DNA of 64,000 bases from an uncultured Clostridia bacterium (GCA_946567425.1 CAMNXF010000001.1:62001-126000); one strand, 5' to 3'; shown: positions 34,391 to 42,989, counted from the first letter of the stretch. Numbers and translations are program-made. Notes: generated by a model from the letters alone, not told the origin.

Positions 34391-34418
34391 AAAAGCCGCG
34401 ACCAAAATCGCGGCTTTT
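34391..34418. terminator. bidirectional terminator
   Basis: A perfect 11-bp stem AAAAGCCGCGA / TCGCGGCTTTT with a 6-base loop sits between the convergent lipoprotein and rpsR genes and has T-rich ends on both strands. Confidence 0.9.
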
Positions 34419-34436
34419 GCTTTAATTGACCAATAA

Positions 34437-34685
34437 TCAATCCGCAGCATACGGAATGAGCGCGAGTTGTCTTGCTCTCTTGATCGCGGTCGTCAGCTCT
34501 CTCTGGTGATATGCGCAGCAGCCTGTAACTCTGCGGGGCAGAATTTTAGCGCGCTCGGTCATATACTTCTTGAGCTTTGCGACGTCCTTGTAATCAATAA
34601 ACTCGGTTCTGTCAGCGCAAAACATACAAACCTTTTTGCGTGTGCGCTTAACGGGGTGAGCCGATCTTTCGATCCTATCAGCCAT
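34437..34685 (-). CDS. rpsR: ribosomal protein bS18
   Basis: An 82-residue small-subunit protein that pairs with bS6 in the platform. Recognised by [19 protein letters not shown], the [21 protein letters not shown] segment and LALIPY. A CxxC pair and CC at TGCC are retained, the zinc-type form. It is the third gene of rpsF-ssb-rpsR. Confidence 0.97.
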   Translation of the reverse strand: MADRIERSAHPVKRTRKKVCMFCADRTEFIDYKDVAKLKKYMTERAKILPRRVTGCCAYHQRELTTAIKRARQLALIPYAAD

Positions 34686-34758
34686 GATACCTTACCTCCT
34701 GTAAAATTTCGGAAATTTCGTTTCGTTTTGTGCGGCGCAAACGCCGCCGTGTTCTCAA

Positions 34759-35241
34759 TCAGAACGGATAATCGTCGGAATCCGCGCTTGAAAAATCGGG
34801 TGCGGGGGTCTGAGGCGTTTGCTGAGCGGGAGCGCTCTGCGGCGCGGAGTAACCGTAGTTCCCCGCGGGTTCTTCGGGCGGCGGCGCGTATCCTCCGCCA
34901 TAGCCGCCGTTTCCGTTTGTCGCCTTTTCGCCAGTAAAGCTGAGCCTGTCGGCAACTATCTCATACCATGTGTTCGGGTTTCCGTTTTTATCGGTGTACT
35001 GTCTGGTGGTCATTTCTCCCTCAACGAGTATCATTTTGCCCTTGGAGAAAAATCTTGTCAGAAATTCCGCTTGCTGCCGCCATGCGACAACATTGAAAAA
35101 GTCCGATTTTCTTTCCTCGCCTTTTGTCTGAAAACGTCTGTCTACCGCAATTCGGAACGAGCATACGCTCACGCCCGTAGGGGTAGTCTTGAGTTCGAGT
35201 TCATTGACAATACGACCCATCATAATAACCTTATTATACAT
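34759..35241 (-). CDS. ssb: single-stranded DNA-binding protein
   Basis: A 160-residue SSB with the OB fold in residues 1-105 (MGRIVNELELKTTPTG, FFNVVAWRQQAEF), a Gly/Pro/Gln-rich linker and the acidic tip DSDDYPF, by which SSB recruits repair and replication partners. Start 35241 (MYNKVIMMG) has GGAGGTG upstream; the frame to 35268 adds nine unrelated residues. Placement between rpsF and rpsR is standard. Confidence 0.97.
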   Translation of the reverse strand: MYNKVIMMGRIVNELELKTTPTGVSVCSFRIAVDRRFQTKGEERKSDFFNVVAWRQQAEFLTRFFSKGKMILVEGEMTTRQYTDKNGNPNTWYEIVADRLSFTGEKATNGNGGYGGGYAPPPEEPAGNYGYSAPQSAPAQQTPQTPAPDFSSADSDDYPF

Positions 35242-35305
35242 GGAAACACCTCCATAACAACCATTCAATAAATCTTCATCTTAAATTCCGACAAAAAACT
35301 ATTCA

Positions 35306-35599
35306 TCACTTCGCGAGAACAACGACCGAGCGCAGAACGCCATCGGTAATGTTGATGATACGCTCCAGCTCTGCGGGGAAATCGGGCTTGGACTCAAAAT
35401 TATAGAGAACGTAGTAGCCCTCGCTCTCATAATTGATCTCGTAAGCCAGCTTTCTCTTGCCCCACTCGTCTACGTTGGTAAGAGTACCGTTAGCCTTGAT
35501 CAAGTCCGAGAATTTCTCGGTGAGCGCCTTGATCTGCTCCTCATCCTTTTTCAGGGAGAACACGATCACTGCCTCGTACTTTTCACTGAGCTTTGCCAT
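35306..35599 (-). CDS. rpsF: ribosomal protein bS6
   Basis: A 97-residue bS6 (YEAVIVFSLKKDEEQIKALT, EWGKRKLAYEINYESEGYYVLYNFES, ELERIINITDGVLRSVVV). AAGGAGGTG precedes the start. First gene of rpsF-ssb-rpsR, driven by the promoter at 35685-35713. Confidence 0.97.
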   Translation of the reverse strand: MAKLSEKYEAVIVFSLKKDEEQIKALTEKFSDLIKANGTLTNVDEWGKRKLAYEINYESEGYYVLYNFESKPDFPAELERIINITDGVLRSVVVLAK

Positions 35600-35684
35600 T
35601 TATAAGCACCTCCTTATGGATATATATCCCGCATTTTCTCATACGGGAAAGGGGTTATCGTCGTTATTAACGATTAACTAAATT

Positions 35685-35713
35685 ATTATAACAGATTTTT
35701 CCGTGGTTGTCAA
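35685..35713 (-). promoter_or_regulatory. sigma-A promoter of rpsF-ssb-rpsR
   Basis: Perfect TTGACA and TATAAT on the minus strand with a 17-base spacer, about 85 bases before rpsF. Confidence 0.92.
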
Positions 35714-36080
35714 GCGGTTTTTTAAAGAATTTTTTGTTTATGTATTTTATTTTAGAGCTGACGCACAGGGTTAGGGCTGCGCCGCAGGTTTCTTTTGTTG
35801 TAGCCTGTGGTTTCGTTTATTTTAATTTTCTGTGTTGCCGCATGGTTGCGAGAGGACACCCATCGGGAGAGAGGGCGCTGAACACGTTGAAAAGCAGCGG
35901 ACACACCACATAGCGCTCCTCCTCCCTACTGGTTTCCTCTCGCGCTCTCTAGGGTTGACGCAAATGCGCATCAACACATAAAAATTTAAAAAGCCAAGCG
36001 CAGCGTTATACTCCGTGGGTTACACCGATATATTTGCTTTGCGGTAATAAATAAACGGCAAAAATATCCCTCTCATTCCC
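35714..36080. repeat. intergenic region with dispersed repeat copy C
   Basis: The clear repeat is at 35792-35859 (TAGCCTGTGGTTTCGTTT, then TTGCCGCATGGTTGCGAGAGG). Flanking DNA has further palindromic pieces: CTGACGCACAGGG and GCTGCGCCGCAGG near 35758-35788, and TTGACGC...GCATCAA near 35954-35973. No gene was found. The whole stretch looks like degenerate or nested small repeats. Confidence 0.6.
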
Positions 36081-36109
36081 TTGACATTTTTTCCGGAATA
36101 TGTTATAAT
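36081..36109 (+). promoter_or_regulatory. sigma-A promoter of hemerythrin gene
   Basis: Perfect TTGACA and TATAAT with a 17-base spacer, 33 bases before the start codon. Confidence 0.92.
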
Positions 36110-36142
36110 AAGTTTAAATAATTATAGCGAAGGGTGACCGTT

Positions 36143-37039
36143 ATGGAGCAAGATGTTTTTGAGTGGAAGGACGAATACAATATCGGCGTTGATACAATCG
36201 ACAGGGCACATAAGCAGCTTTTTTCGATTGTAAACCGTGTTATCAATAATTTTATGGATATGGACTTTGAGAAAAACAAGATGACCTGTATTGAGGCTAT
36301 CAAGTATCTTAAAAGCTATACAATAAAGCACTTCGCCGAAGAAGAGGCATATCAGCACTCAATCAATTACGCGGGCTATAAAGTACATAAGAAAATACAC
36401 GACAATATGCGCGATGTGGTTATTCCCGCGCTTGAAAAGGAAGTTAATGCCAAAAGCTACTCAAAGGAATCGCTGGAGCATTTTATCGGCGTATGCGCAG
36501 GTTGGCTGGCGGCTCATGTGCTTATTGAGGATCAGGCGATAACGGGCAAGACCAGGAGCAAGTGGACCGCAATCGTCGCGGACGACGAAGACAGGACCAA
36601 TGCCCTTGACAGCATAGTAAGAACCTATATCAGGGGGCTTTTCGGTATGAAAGCCGATCTTGTCAGCAGGAATTACGCGGGTTTTGCTTTGACCAAGCCG
36701 TTCTGTTACAACGATGTATATAAAACCGAGGACGGAAAGACGTATTCGGTCGTATCGGTCGTTGAGGAGAGCGTTCTGGAAATGATCGCGCTGAAATTTC
36801 TTGACGCAAAGGTTTTCGAGATGAACGCGGTTATGTCCTCCATATTGTCGGAAATGCTGAAGTCCTTTAATATGGAAGTGATGATGGCGTTCCTGAACGG
36901 CTCGTTGAACAATATCAAGAGCAGAATAATGCCGAGCAGCGAATTTTACGCAAGCTACGAAAAGTCGTACCCCAGTTATACCATGCTGTGGCGAACTTCG
37001 TGCGGATATATCGCGTTCGGGATCAAAATTGTTGAGTGA
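36143..37039 (+). CDS. hemerythrin domain fused to a possible CheX-like domain
   Basis: A 298-residue cytoplasmic protein. Residues 1-140 are a bacteriohemerythrin with the expected iron ligands (H in DRAHKQLF, HFAEEEAY, H in YKVHKKIH, H in AAHVLIED), which binds O2 or senses it through a di-iron centre. Residues about 150-298 form a second domain (EMNAVMSSILSEML, and strands near FGIKI at the end) that in helix pattern resembles CheX/CheC phosphatases, but catalytic residues are not certain. Start 36143 follows AGGGTG; a GTG at 36134 is possible. Monocistronic, with its own promoter and terminator. It could tune CheY-P by oxygen; that is inference. Confidence 0.8.
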   Translation: MEQDVFEWKDEYNIGVDTIDRAHKQLFSIVNRVINNFMDMDFEKNKMTCIEAIKYLKSYTIKHFAEEEAYQHSINYAGYKVHKKIHDNMRDVVIPALEKEVNAKSYSKESLEHFIGVCAGWLAAHVLIEDQAITGKTRSKWTAIVADDEDRTNALDSIVRTYIRGLFGMKADLVSRNYAGFALTKPFCYNDVYKTEDGKTYSVVSVVEESVLEMIALKFLDAKVFEMNAVMSSILSEMLKSFNMEVMMAFLNGSLNNIKSRIMPSSEFYASYEKSYPSYTMLWRTSCGYIAFGIKIVE

Positions 37040-37068
37040 GCGCGGGTCGCGTCTTAAAAAAGTTATAA

Positions 37069-37093
37069 GCGGTATCGGGTTTTCCGGTACCGC
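37069..37093 (+). terminator. terminator after hemerythrin gene
   Basis: GCGGTATCGG pairs with CCGGTACCGC (one G-T wobble) and is followed by GTTTTTATT. Confidence 0.87.
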
Positions 37094-37110
37094 GTTTTTA
37101 TTCGTACCGC

Positions 37111-37139
37111 TTGACAACACGGCAAAAAAAATGTATAAT
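37111..37139 (+). promoter_or_regulatory. sigma-A promoter of the cobalamin-riboswitch operon
   Basis: Perfect TTGACA and TATAAT with a 17-base spacer, directly upstream of the riboswitch. Confidence 0.92.
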
Positions 37140-37149
37140 ATAGTTTGGC

Positions 37150-37340
37150 GGCATATTCGGCGCGGCAATGATATATTTTATCTCGGAACACGGTGTAAAT
37201 CCGTGACAGTCCCCGCTGCCGTGAATCGGTTGCGATTTTGTCGAAGAATGAAAATTTGGGTCACTGGCATTTGTTGGGAAGGCTTGGCAAAATTGCGTTA
37301 ACCGTAAGTCGGAAGACCTGTCAGCCGAAGCCGCACAAAA
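37150..37340 (+). ncRNA. cobalamin riboswitch
   Basis: The core of the B12-sensing aptamer is recognisable: a GGTGTAAATCCGTGAC block with the following CAGTCCCCGCTGCCGTGA at 37192-37224, a CACTGG element at 37262-37267 and the AAGTCGGAAGACCTG block at 37307-37321. These correspond to the conserved 'GGGAA..GGTG..AAATCC..GAC.G.CCCGC..CTGTGA' and 'AGTCAGGAGACCTGCC' parts of the family. The ribosome binding site (about 37347-37352) follows the last conserved block at once, which favours translational control, with B12 lowering expression. Confidence 0.92.
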
Positions 37341-37360
37341 ATTATCGGAGGAATAATACG

Positions 37361-38185
37361 ATGAAAGCAAGAAAATTATTGGCAGTGATCGCCGCGCTCG
37401 GTGCGTCGGCGGCATTTTCGCTGAACGCGTTCGCCGAGCCTGCGGCAAAAGGCACGGTGTATTTCGCGGCAGTGAAGTCGACTATCGGACAGGGCGTTTG
37501 CGTTGAGCCGACGGCTGTTCCCTTTTACGAGGGAGACGGCGGGATTGACGTTGTGAAACGCGCGGCTGAGGTCACGGTTCAGGAGAGCGAATATGGTGAT
37601 TATATCACCGCGTTCAAGGACGAGGACAACGGAGCGGCAGTTCCCGACGAGATCAAGGCGGCATGCACCGATATGTCGGGCAGAAATACACAGGGTCAGC
37701 TTTCCGCGCTCGATTACACTCCCGAAAGCGGTTGGAGCTACTTCCTTAACGGCGAATACGCGCAAGTCGGAATAAGCGATTACACGCCCGACGACGGCGA
37801 CGTTCTGGAATACAGATTTACCGTTTACGGCTACGGCGCCGATCTCGGACAGGATAACTCAAGTTGGGGCGGCGCGGCGGCTATCGTACCCGCAGTCAAC
37901 GCAAAGGAGCTGATCAAAGCGGCTGCCTTAGCGGATAAAACTTCCGACGAATATAAGGCGGCGATTGAGGCGCTCGGCAAATTCGGCGCGCCGCAGAGCG
38001 AGCTTGACGCTGCCGCAAAGGCTCTTTCAAACGCGTCGGAAACGTCCTCGGCAGCGGAAAGCTCAGAGCAGACAAGCGTTCCCGATACAAACAGCGTAGA
38101 TACCGGTGTTGAGAGCGTCGCGGCGGTATTTGGCGCGGCAGCGCTGGCGCTCGGAATTATCGCGGTTTCGCGTAAGCGTTCATGA
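37361..38185 (+). CDS. secreted DUF4430 (transcobalamin C-terminal-like) protein with C-terminal anchor
   Basis: A 274-residue surface protein: signal peptide cleaved after AFA near residue 25, one DUF4430 domain (30-165; SGWSYFLNGEYAQVGISDYT, DDGDVLEYRFTVYG), a helical Ala/Ser/Glu-rich stalk and a C-terminal membrane helix ending RKRS. DUF4430 is the domain named for its likeness to the C-terminal half of transcobalamin and intrinsic factor. Because the gene is under a cobalamin riboswitch, a role in corrinoid capture is strongly suggested. The anchor resembles sorting signals (VDTG before the helix) but has no LPxTG. Its stop overlaps the next start (ATGA). Confidence 0.85.
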   Translation: MKARKLLAVIAALGASAAFSLNAFAEPAAKGTVYFAAVKSTIGQGVCVEPTAVPFYEGDGGIDVVKRAAEVTVQESEYGDYITAFKDEDNGAAVPDEIKAACTDMSGRNTQGQLSALDYTPESGWSYFLNGEYAQVGISDYTPDDGDVLEYRFTVYGYGADLGQDNSSWGGAAAIVPAVNAKELIKAAALADKTSDEYKAAIEALGKFGAPQSELDAAAKALSNASETSSAAESSEQTSVPDTNSVDTGVESVAAVFGAAALALGIIAVSRKRS

Positions 38186-39954
38186 TGAAAACGTTCAGAA
38201 CCTGTACCGATAGCCTGAAACGTTTGGATTGCGAGCATAATTTTGCCGCTTTCAAGGAAAAGCGACGCAGGCGCACTGTGTGTGAGCCAAGGAGCTTTGA
38301 CGCAGAAAGCGGTATAATTTGCCGCAAGACAGGCGTTGAGCGGCTATTGGCACAGGTTCTTATTACAGCGGTTTGCATTGCGTTGATTATCGCGGTGCAA
38401 ACCGTATTCTGTATTGCCTCGGCGGATACCTCGGATATTATCGGGGAGCTTTTCGCGCTAAATATGAAAGAACGCGGCACAGACGATTTTTACGATGAGC
38501 TTCACCTCGGAGACGCGGACTGGACGGCGTTCTGCCGCGCTCGGCTGTACGGCGCGGAAAATTCGGCGGCGTTTGTCGAGAGCGCGAAACATTCTGCGAA
38601 GGAGCTTGCCGGCGCGGAGGGATTTGTCACGCCTACCGAGCTTCAGCGCGCGGCCGTGGTGCTGTCGGCTTATGGGGAATGTCCGCGCGGGCTGATAAAC
38701 GCCGCCGCCTACCGCAATACGAACTTGGACAAACAGGGAGTAAACGCTTGGATATGGGCGCTCATCGCGGCAAATTGCAGCGGTCTCGAAGCCGAAAACG
38801 GCTCTCCTCATACCCGAACCGAACTTGCGGAGACGCTGATTGCAAAGCAGCTTCCCGACGGCGGCTTTGCCTTGCGCGGAGACGGAGCAGACGCGGATGT
38901 TACCGCGGCGGCGATCTGCGCTCTTGCTCCGCTTGACAAAAACGAAAGCGTCAAGGCGGCTCTGGATAAAGCGGTTTCCGCGCTGTCGGGACTTCAACAG
39001 GAAAACGGCGGTTTTCTTTCGCTCGGGAACGAGGTCTCGGAGAGCACGGCTCAGGCAATAATTGCGTTTACGGCTGTCGGCGTTGACGACGGACGGCTTG
39101 AGCGTGCCGTTTCGGCGCTGATGAATTTTCGCTGCGACGGAGGATTTGCTCATACCGTCGGTGGAAAGTTAAATAAAATGGCGGCGGCGCAAGCGTTACA
39201 GGCGTTTACGGCAGTGGAGCTTGCGGAACGCGGAGAACGTCTGTTCGATCTGTCCGCAATTCGGGACGAACCGCAAGACGAATTGAGCGTGGAAAGCAAT
39301 TCAAACGGAAACGCCGAAAGCAGTTCCGAACCTCCGCAAAACGAAAGCTCTTTTGACAACGGCGAAAGCGTCGGCTTTACGGGTTTTCACATTAAGCTGA
39401 TAATTTCGGCGGCGCTTGGCGCGGTTGGCGCTGTTGTGCTGATCGTCAGTATCGCTAAGCGCGGAAAAAAGAGCGTTGTTATCGGTATTGCGGCGCTGGC
39501 GCTTGCAGGAGGCGTTTGGTTGCTCGATATCCGAACGCCCGAAGAGATCACTGCTGAAGTAACGGAAAACGGCATAACGGTGCGCGTTGGCGCAGAATGC
39601 ACAAGCGTGCTCTCACGTATTGACGGCATTGACGAGGACATAAATCCGTACTCGGCAATCCCCTCGGACGGCATAATTTTGCCGCTCGTCGATGTAACTC
39701 TGCCCGAGGGCGCGACTGCATTCGACGCGCTTGATACGGCGGCGCGCGCTAAAAAAATACCCGTTGACCGCGTCGGTTCGACGTTCGGAGTTTATGTGCG
39801 CGGCATAGGCAACGTATATGAGTTCGGATTTGGCGGTGAAAGCGGTTGGACTTACCGCGTAAACGGTATTTCGCCACATATCTCGGCAGGCACATACAAA
39901 CTGTCTGAGGGGGATATAGTGGAGTTTGTCTATGTTTGTGAACTTGAACGATAA
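38182..39954 (+). CDS. membrane protein with alpha/alpha-barrel and C-terminal DUF4430 domain (intrinsic factor-like layout)
   Basis: A 590-residue protein. Residues 54-77: membrane helix. Residues about 150-345: repeated helical pairs of the prenyltransferase/squalene-cyclase alpha-alpha barrel type (IAKQLPDGGFALRGDG, GLQQENGGFLSLG, MNFRCDGGFAHTVGG). Residues about 402-421 and 427-444: a membrane hairpin with a basic turn KRGKK. Residues 455-590: DUF4430 with ESGWTYRVNG, LSEGDIVEFVYV. The positive turn places barrel and DUF4430 both outside. Animal transcobalamin and intrinsic factor also combine an alpha6/alpha6 barrel with this kind of beta domain to clamp B12. It overlaps the previous gene by 4 bases. 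A corrinoid-binding role is inferred. Confidence 0.8.
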   Translation: MMKTFRTCTDSLKRLDCEHNFAAFKEKRRRRTVCEPRSFDAESGIICRKTGVERLLAQVLITAVCIALIIAVQTVFCIASADTSDIIGELFALNMKERGTDDFYDELHLGDADWTAFCRARLYGAENSAAFVESAKHSAKELAGAEGFVTPTELQRAAVVLSAYGECPRGLINAAAYRNTNLDKQGVNAWIWALIAANCSGLEAENGSPHTRTELAETLIAKQLPDGGFALRGDGADADVTAAAICALAPLDKNESVKAALDKAVSALSGLQQENGGFLSLGNEVSESTAQAIIAFTAVGVDDGRLERAVSALMNFRCDGGFAHTVGGKLNKMAAAQALQAFTAVELAERGERLFDLSAIRDEPQDELSVESNSNGNAESSSEPPQNESSFDNGESVGFTGFHIKLIISAALGAVGAVVLIVSIAKRGKKSVVIGIAALALAGGVWLLDIRTPEEITAEVTENGITVRVGAECTSVLSRIDGIDEDINPYSAIPSDGIILPLVDVTLPEGATAFDALDTAARAKKIPVDRVGSTFGVYVRGIGNVYEFGFGGESGWTYRVNGISPHISAGTYKLSEGDIVEFVYVCELER

Positions 39955-40019
39955 TTTATTTTAACACTAAAGGCGACACCGCACAAAGAGCGCCTAACGG
40001 CTTTGTACGGTATTGCTTT

Positions 40020-40047
40020 AAAGAAACGAAACCACCGGTGACGACAG
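40020..40047 (+). repeat. dispersed intergenic repeat, copy D (partial)
   Basis: AACGAAACCACCGGTGACGA is the shared core of the repeat family seen at 7941, 26920 and 35792. Just upstream (39978-40011) is an imperfect hairpin ACCGCACAAAG / CTTTGTACGGT that could help end the riboswitch operon. Confidence 0.6.
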
Positions 40048-40132
40048 AAAAAATCAACGGCGCAGCCCTCCGGTCCCGTGTGTCAGCAACAATGAACTAT
40101 AAGCCGAGTGCAGCGCCAAATATCTTATTAAA

Positions 40133-40166
40133 AAATTTCTCCCGTTTTTTGCAACGGGAGAAATTT
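40133..40166. terminator. terminator of glgP (bidirectional)
   Basis: A 14-bp perfect stem AAATTTCTCCCGTT / AACGGGAGAAATTT with a 6-base loop, T-rich on both sides, lies 12 bases past the glgP stop on the minus strand. Confidence 0.9.
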
Positions 40167-40178
40167 TTTGAAAATCTA

Positions 40179-42548
40179 TTATATATTCTTGTCATCTGCG
40201 GGAGCGATCTTCCATATTTCGTTTGCGTAGTCCGCAATGGTGCGGTCGGAGCTGAACTTGCCCGCGCTCGACATATTCAGCCAACACTTCTTGATAAATT
40301 CGTCGTGGTTGAAACAGAAATCGCTGTTCGCCTTGAGCTTAGCCTGAACGTAATTTTCGAGGTCGCCAAGCAGATAGTAGTGGTCGGGTCTGTGCCACGA
40401 CGCGCCGTCAAGCAGCGAATAGTACAACTCTCTGAACGAGCCGTTCCCGCCGTCCGAGAAAGTGCCGTCTATCAGCGTATTAAGCACGCGCGCGATACGC
40501 GTGTTCTCGGAGTATAGCTTTCTCGGGTCGTAGGTCGGCATTCTCTGCGCGAGATCCTCGACGCGCGCGCCGAAGATGTAGTTGTTCTCCTCGCCCGCTT
40601 CTTCGCATATTTCGACATTCGCGCCGTCGTAGGTGCCGAGGGTCATCGTGCCGTTGAGCATAAACTTCATATTGCCCGTACCCGAAGCCTCCGTGCCTGC
40701 CGTGGATATCTGCTCGGAAATATCCGCCGCGACAACCAGCTTTTCCGCGTAAGATACGTTGTAGTTCTGAACGTAAACGACCTTGATCGCGCCGTTTATG
40801 GTCTCGTCATTATTCACAAGGTTCGCAATCTCGTTGATATACTTGATTATCGCCTTTGCCCGCGCGTATCCGGGAGCCGCCTTTGCACCGAAAATAAACG
40901 TAGTCGGAGCGAAATTCGCGATGCTGCCGTCCTTTATACCATAATAAATATACAGTATGCTGAATGCATTGAGCAGCTGGCGCTTGTATTCGTGCAGACG
41001 CTTTGCCTGAATGTCGAACATGGAGTTCGGGTTGATCTCAATGCCCTCATGTTCCTTGATATACTTTGCCAGTATTGTTTTGTTAAGATATTTGATGTCG
41101 TTGAATTTTTCGAGGATTTCCCTGTCGTCCGCATACTTGCGGAGGTCTTTCAGGCGCGAAAGGTCGGTTATCCATTCCTCGCCGCCGAGCAGCTTCGTTA
41201 TCAGATCGGAGAGCTTCGGGTTGCAGAGCGCGATCCAGCGGCGCGGCGTAATGCCGTTCGTCTTATTCTGAAAACGCTCGGGGAACAGCTCATACCACTC
41301 GGGCAGAGCGTCCTTTTTGAGTATCTCGGTGTGTATCTTTGCAACGCCGTTGATGTGCTGCGAGCAGTAGATCGCCATTTTCGCCATGTGGACAACGCCA
41401 CCCGAAACAGGCTGCATAGTCTCTATCTTGTCGCGCGTAATGCCGCGGCGGTACATATCCGAGATAAACTCGTCGTTAATGCGCAGTATGATCGCGTAAA
41501 CCTCGGGCAGCAGCTCCTCGACAATGCCGCAGTCCCACTTTTCGAGAGCCTCCGCCATAATGGTGTGGTTGGTGTAGTTGAACGTCTTTTCGGCGATCTC
41601 GAGCGCTTTCGCAAAGGGAACGTTCCGCTCTGTGACAAGTATGCGGATAAGCTCGGGGATAGCGATAACGGGATGAGTGTCGTTCAGCTGAACGGTATTG
41701 TACTCCGCGAACGAGTAAATGTCGCGCCCCGCCGCAAGATGTTTTCTAACCAGATCCGCCATGGACGCCGCGCTGAAGAAGTATTCCTGTTTCAGCCGCA
41801 GAATTTTTCCGGGACGCGCGTCGTCGTTGGGGTAGAGTGTTCCGGAGATGTTTTCCGCCTCGATCTGCCCCTTTGCAGCCGCAAAATAGTCATGACGGTT
41901 GAACGCGTCAAAATCGAAGGCGTTTATCGGTTCTGCCTGCCACAGACGCAGAGTGCCCGCGAAGTCGTTCTTGTAGCCGAATATCGGCATATCGTAGGGC
42001 ACTGCCTTAACATCGCCCGACGAATAATGAACTATCACCGTATCGTCGTCGACGCGTCTGCTCCACGGGTCGCCGAAGCGCGTCCAGTCGTCCGCGTATT
42101 CGCGCTGAAAACCGCTCTCGATAGTCTGCTTGAACAGACCGTACTTGTAGCGTATGCCGTAGCCGTTCAGCGGGAGCTTCATTGTCGCCGCGCTGTCGAG
42201 GAAACACGCCGCGAGTCTGCCCAAACCGCCGTTTCCGAGAGCCGCGTCCTCGATCTCCTCCAGATCGTTAAGACTGCCGCCCGCGCTGTTGAGCAGCTCC
42301 TCCGCATAGTCGTGCAGCCCCAGGCATAAGATGTTGTTATACACCGCGCGTCCCACCAAAAACTCCATAGAGAGGTACGAGGCGCTTCTGCCGCGCGGAG
42401 CGGAGCAACTCATCATCGGCACAGCCTGTTTCATTATCGCGCGTGAAAGTGCGTCATGAAGCTGTGCGGGCGTGCGCATTTTTCCCTGAATATGGGAATC
42501 GCGCAGAATGTCCTCAAAGTCGTTCTTCAATAAAGTCTTGTCGATCAT
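40179..42548 (-). CDS. glgP: glycogen/alpha-glucan phosphorylase
   Basis: A 789-residue GT35 phosphorylase that releases glucose-1-phosphate from glycogen or maltodextrin. The substrate and cofactor motifs are present: GNGGLGRLAACFLDS, NGYGIRYKYGLF, QLNDTHP, GITPRRW, and the pyridoxal-phosphate lysine region EASGTGNMKFMLNG with LGTYDGANVEI. Length fits the family (about 750-850). AGGAGA precedes the start. It is monocistronic, with promoter at 42638-42666 and its own terminator. Confidence 0.97.
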   Translation of the reverse strand: MIDKTLLKNDFEDILRDSHIQGKMRTPAQLHDALSRAIMKQAVPMMSCSAPRGRSASYLSMEFLVGRAVYNNILCLGLHDYAEELLNSAGGSLNDLEEIEDAALGNGGLGRLAACFLDSAATMKLPLNGYGIRYKYGLFKQTIESGFQREYADDWTRFGDPWSRRVDDDTVIVHYSSGDVKAVPYDMPIFGYKNDFAGTLRLWQAEPINAFDFDAFNRHDYFAAAKGQIEAENISGTLYPNDDARPGKILRLKQEYFFSAASMADLVRKHLAAGRDIYSFAEYNTVQLNDTHPVIAIPELIRILVTERNVPFAKALEIAEKTFNYTNHTIMAEALEKWDCGIVEELLPEVYAIILRINDEFISDMYRRGITRDKIETMQPVSGGVVHMAKMAIYCSQHINGVAKIHTEILKKDALPEWYELFPERFQNKTNGITPRRWIALCNPKLSDLITKLLGGEEWITDLSRLKDLRKYADDREILEKFNDIKYLNKTILAKYIKEHEGIEINPNSMFDIQAKRLHEYKRQLLNAFSILYIYYGIKDGSIANFAPTTFIFGAKAAPGYARAKAIIKYINEIANLVNNDETINGAIKVVYVQNYNVSYAEKLVVAADISEQISTAGTEASGTGNMKFMLNGTMTLGTYDGANVEICEEAGEENNYIFGARVEDLAQRMPTYDPRKLYSENTRIARVLNTLIDGTFSDGGNGSFRELYYSLLDGASWHRPDHYYLLGDLENYVQAKLKANSDFCFNHDEFIKKCWLNMSSAGKFSSDRTIADYANEIWKIAPADDKNI

Positions 42549-42637
42549 ACTTTTCTCCTATCTTATTCTTCGTATCTTAAAAGCAGGTTCCGCAGAGGAA
42601 CGCTGCGTTTCGTTTTGAAAAACTCTATACACTTATA

Positions 42638-42666
42638 ATTATACCACAATATTCCGATAAAATCAA
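42638..42666 (-). promoter_or_regulatory. sigma-A promoter of glgP
   Basis: TTGATT and TATAAT on the minus strand with a 17-base spacer, about 90 bases upstream of the start. Confidence 0.8.
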
Positions 42667-42862
42667 TAGATTTTTTTCACGGAAATTAAGCCACACTTGC
42701 GTATAAACGCGATTGCAGAGCCGCTTATATCGTCATTCTCAAAAAGTTTTTCAACCAAAAACAAAAGCTATTTGTCTAAATTGCACATAAGTGTCGGTTG
42801 AAATTCTACATTAAAAAGGGGGAGTTTTAAGCAATAATTTGAAAAAAATCGTTTACAAGCGC

Positions 42863-42891
42863 TTGAAAAAAGATTGTATTTATGGTATAAT
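42863..42891 (+). promoter_or_regulatory. sigma-A promoter of the type IV pilus operon
   Basis: TTGAAA and TATAAT with a 17-base spacer, giving a leader of about 90 bases before pilC. The DNA at 42667-42862, between this and the glgP promoter, shows no gene. Confidence 0.82.
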
Positions 42892-42901
42892 TTATTTATT
42901 A

Positions 42902-42953
42902 AGTAGGCGGCTATGGGTTAGTTGCGCCCAAAATTCGAAGCCGATCCGCCTAT
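42902..42953 (+). ncRNA. structured leader of the pilus operon
   Basis: TAGGCGG (42903-42909) pairs with CCGCCTA near 42946-42952, enclosing the small hairpin TGGGTTAGTTGCGCCCA (42914-42930), and is followed by TATTTTTC. A nearly identical small hairpin occurs at 59229-59245 in the flagellar leader. It could act as an attenuator or a protein-binding site. Confidence 0.5.
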
Positions 42954-42989
42954 ATTTTTCAACAGATGTTGGGGAACGGAGGTTTTCAG

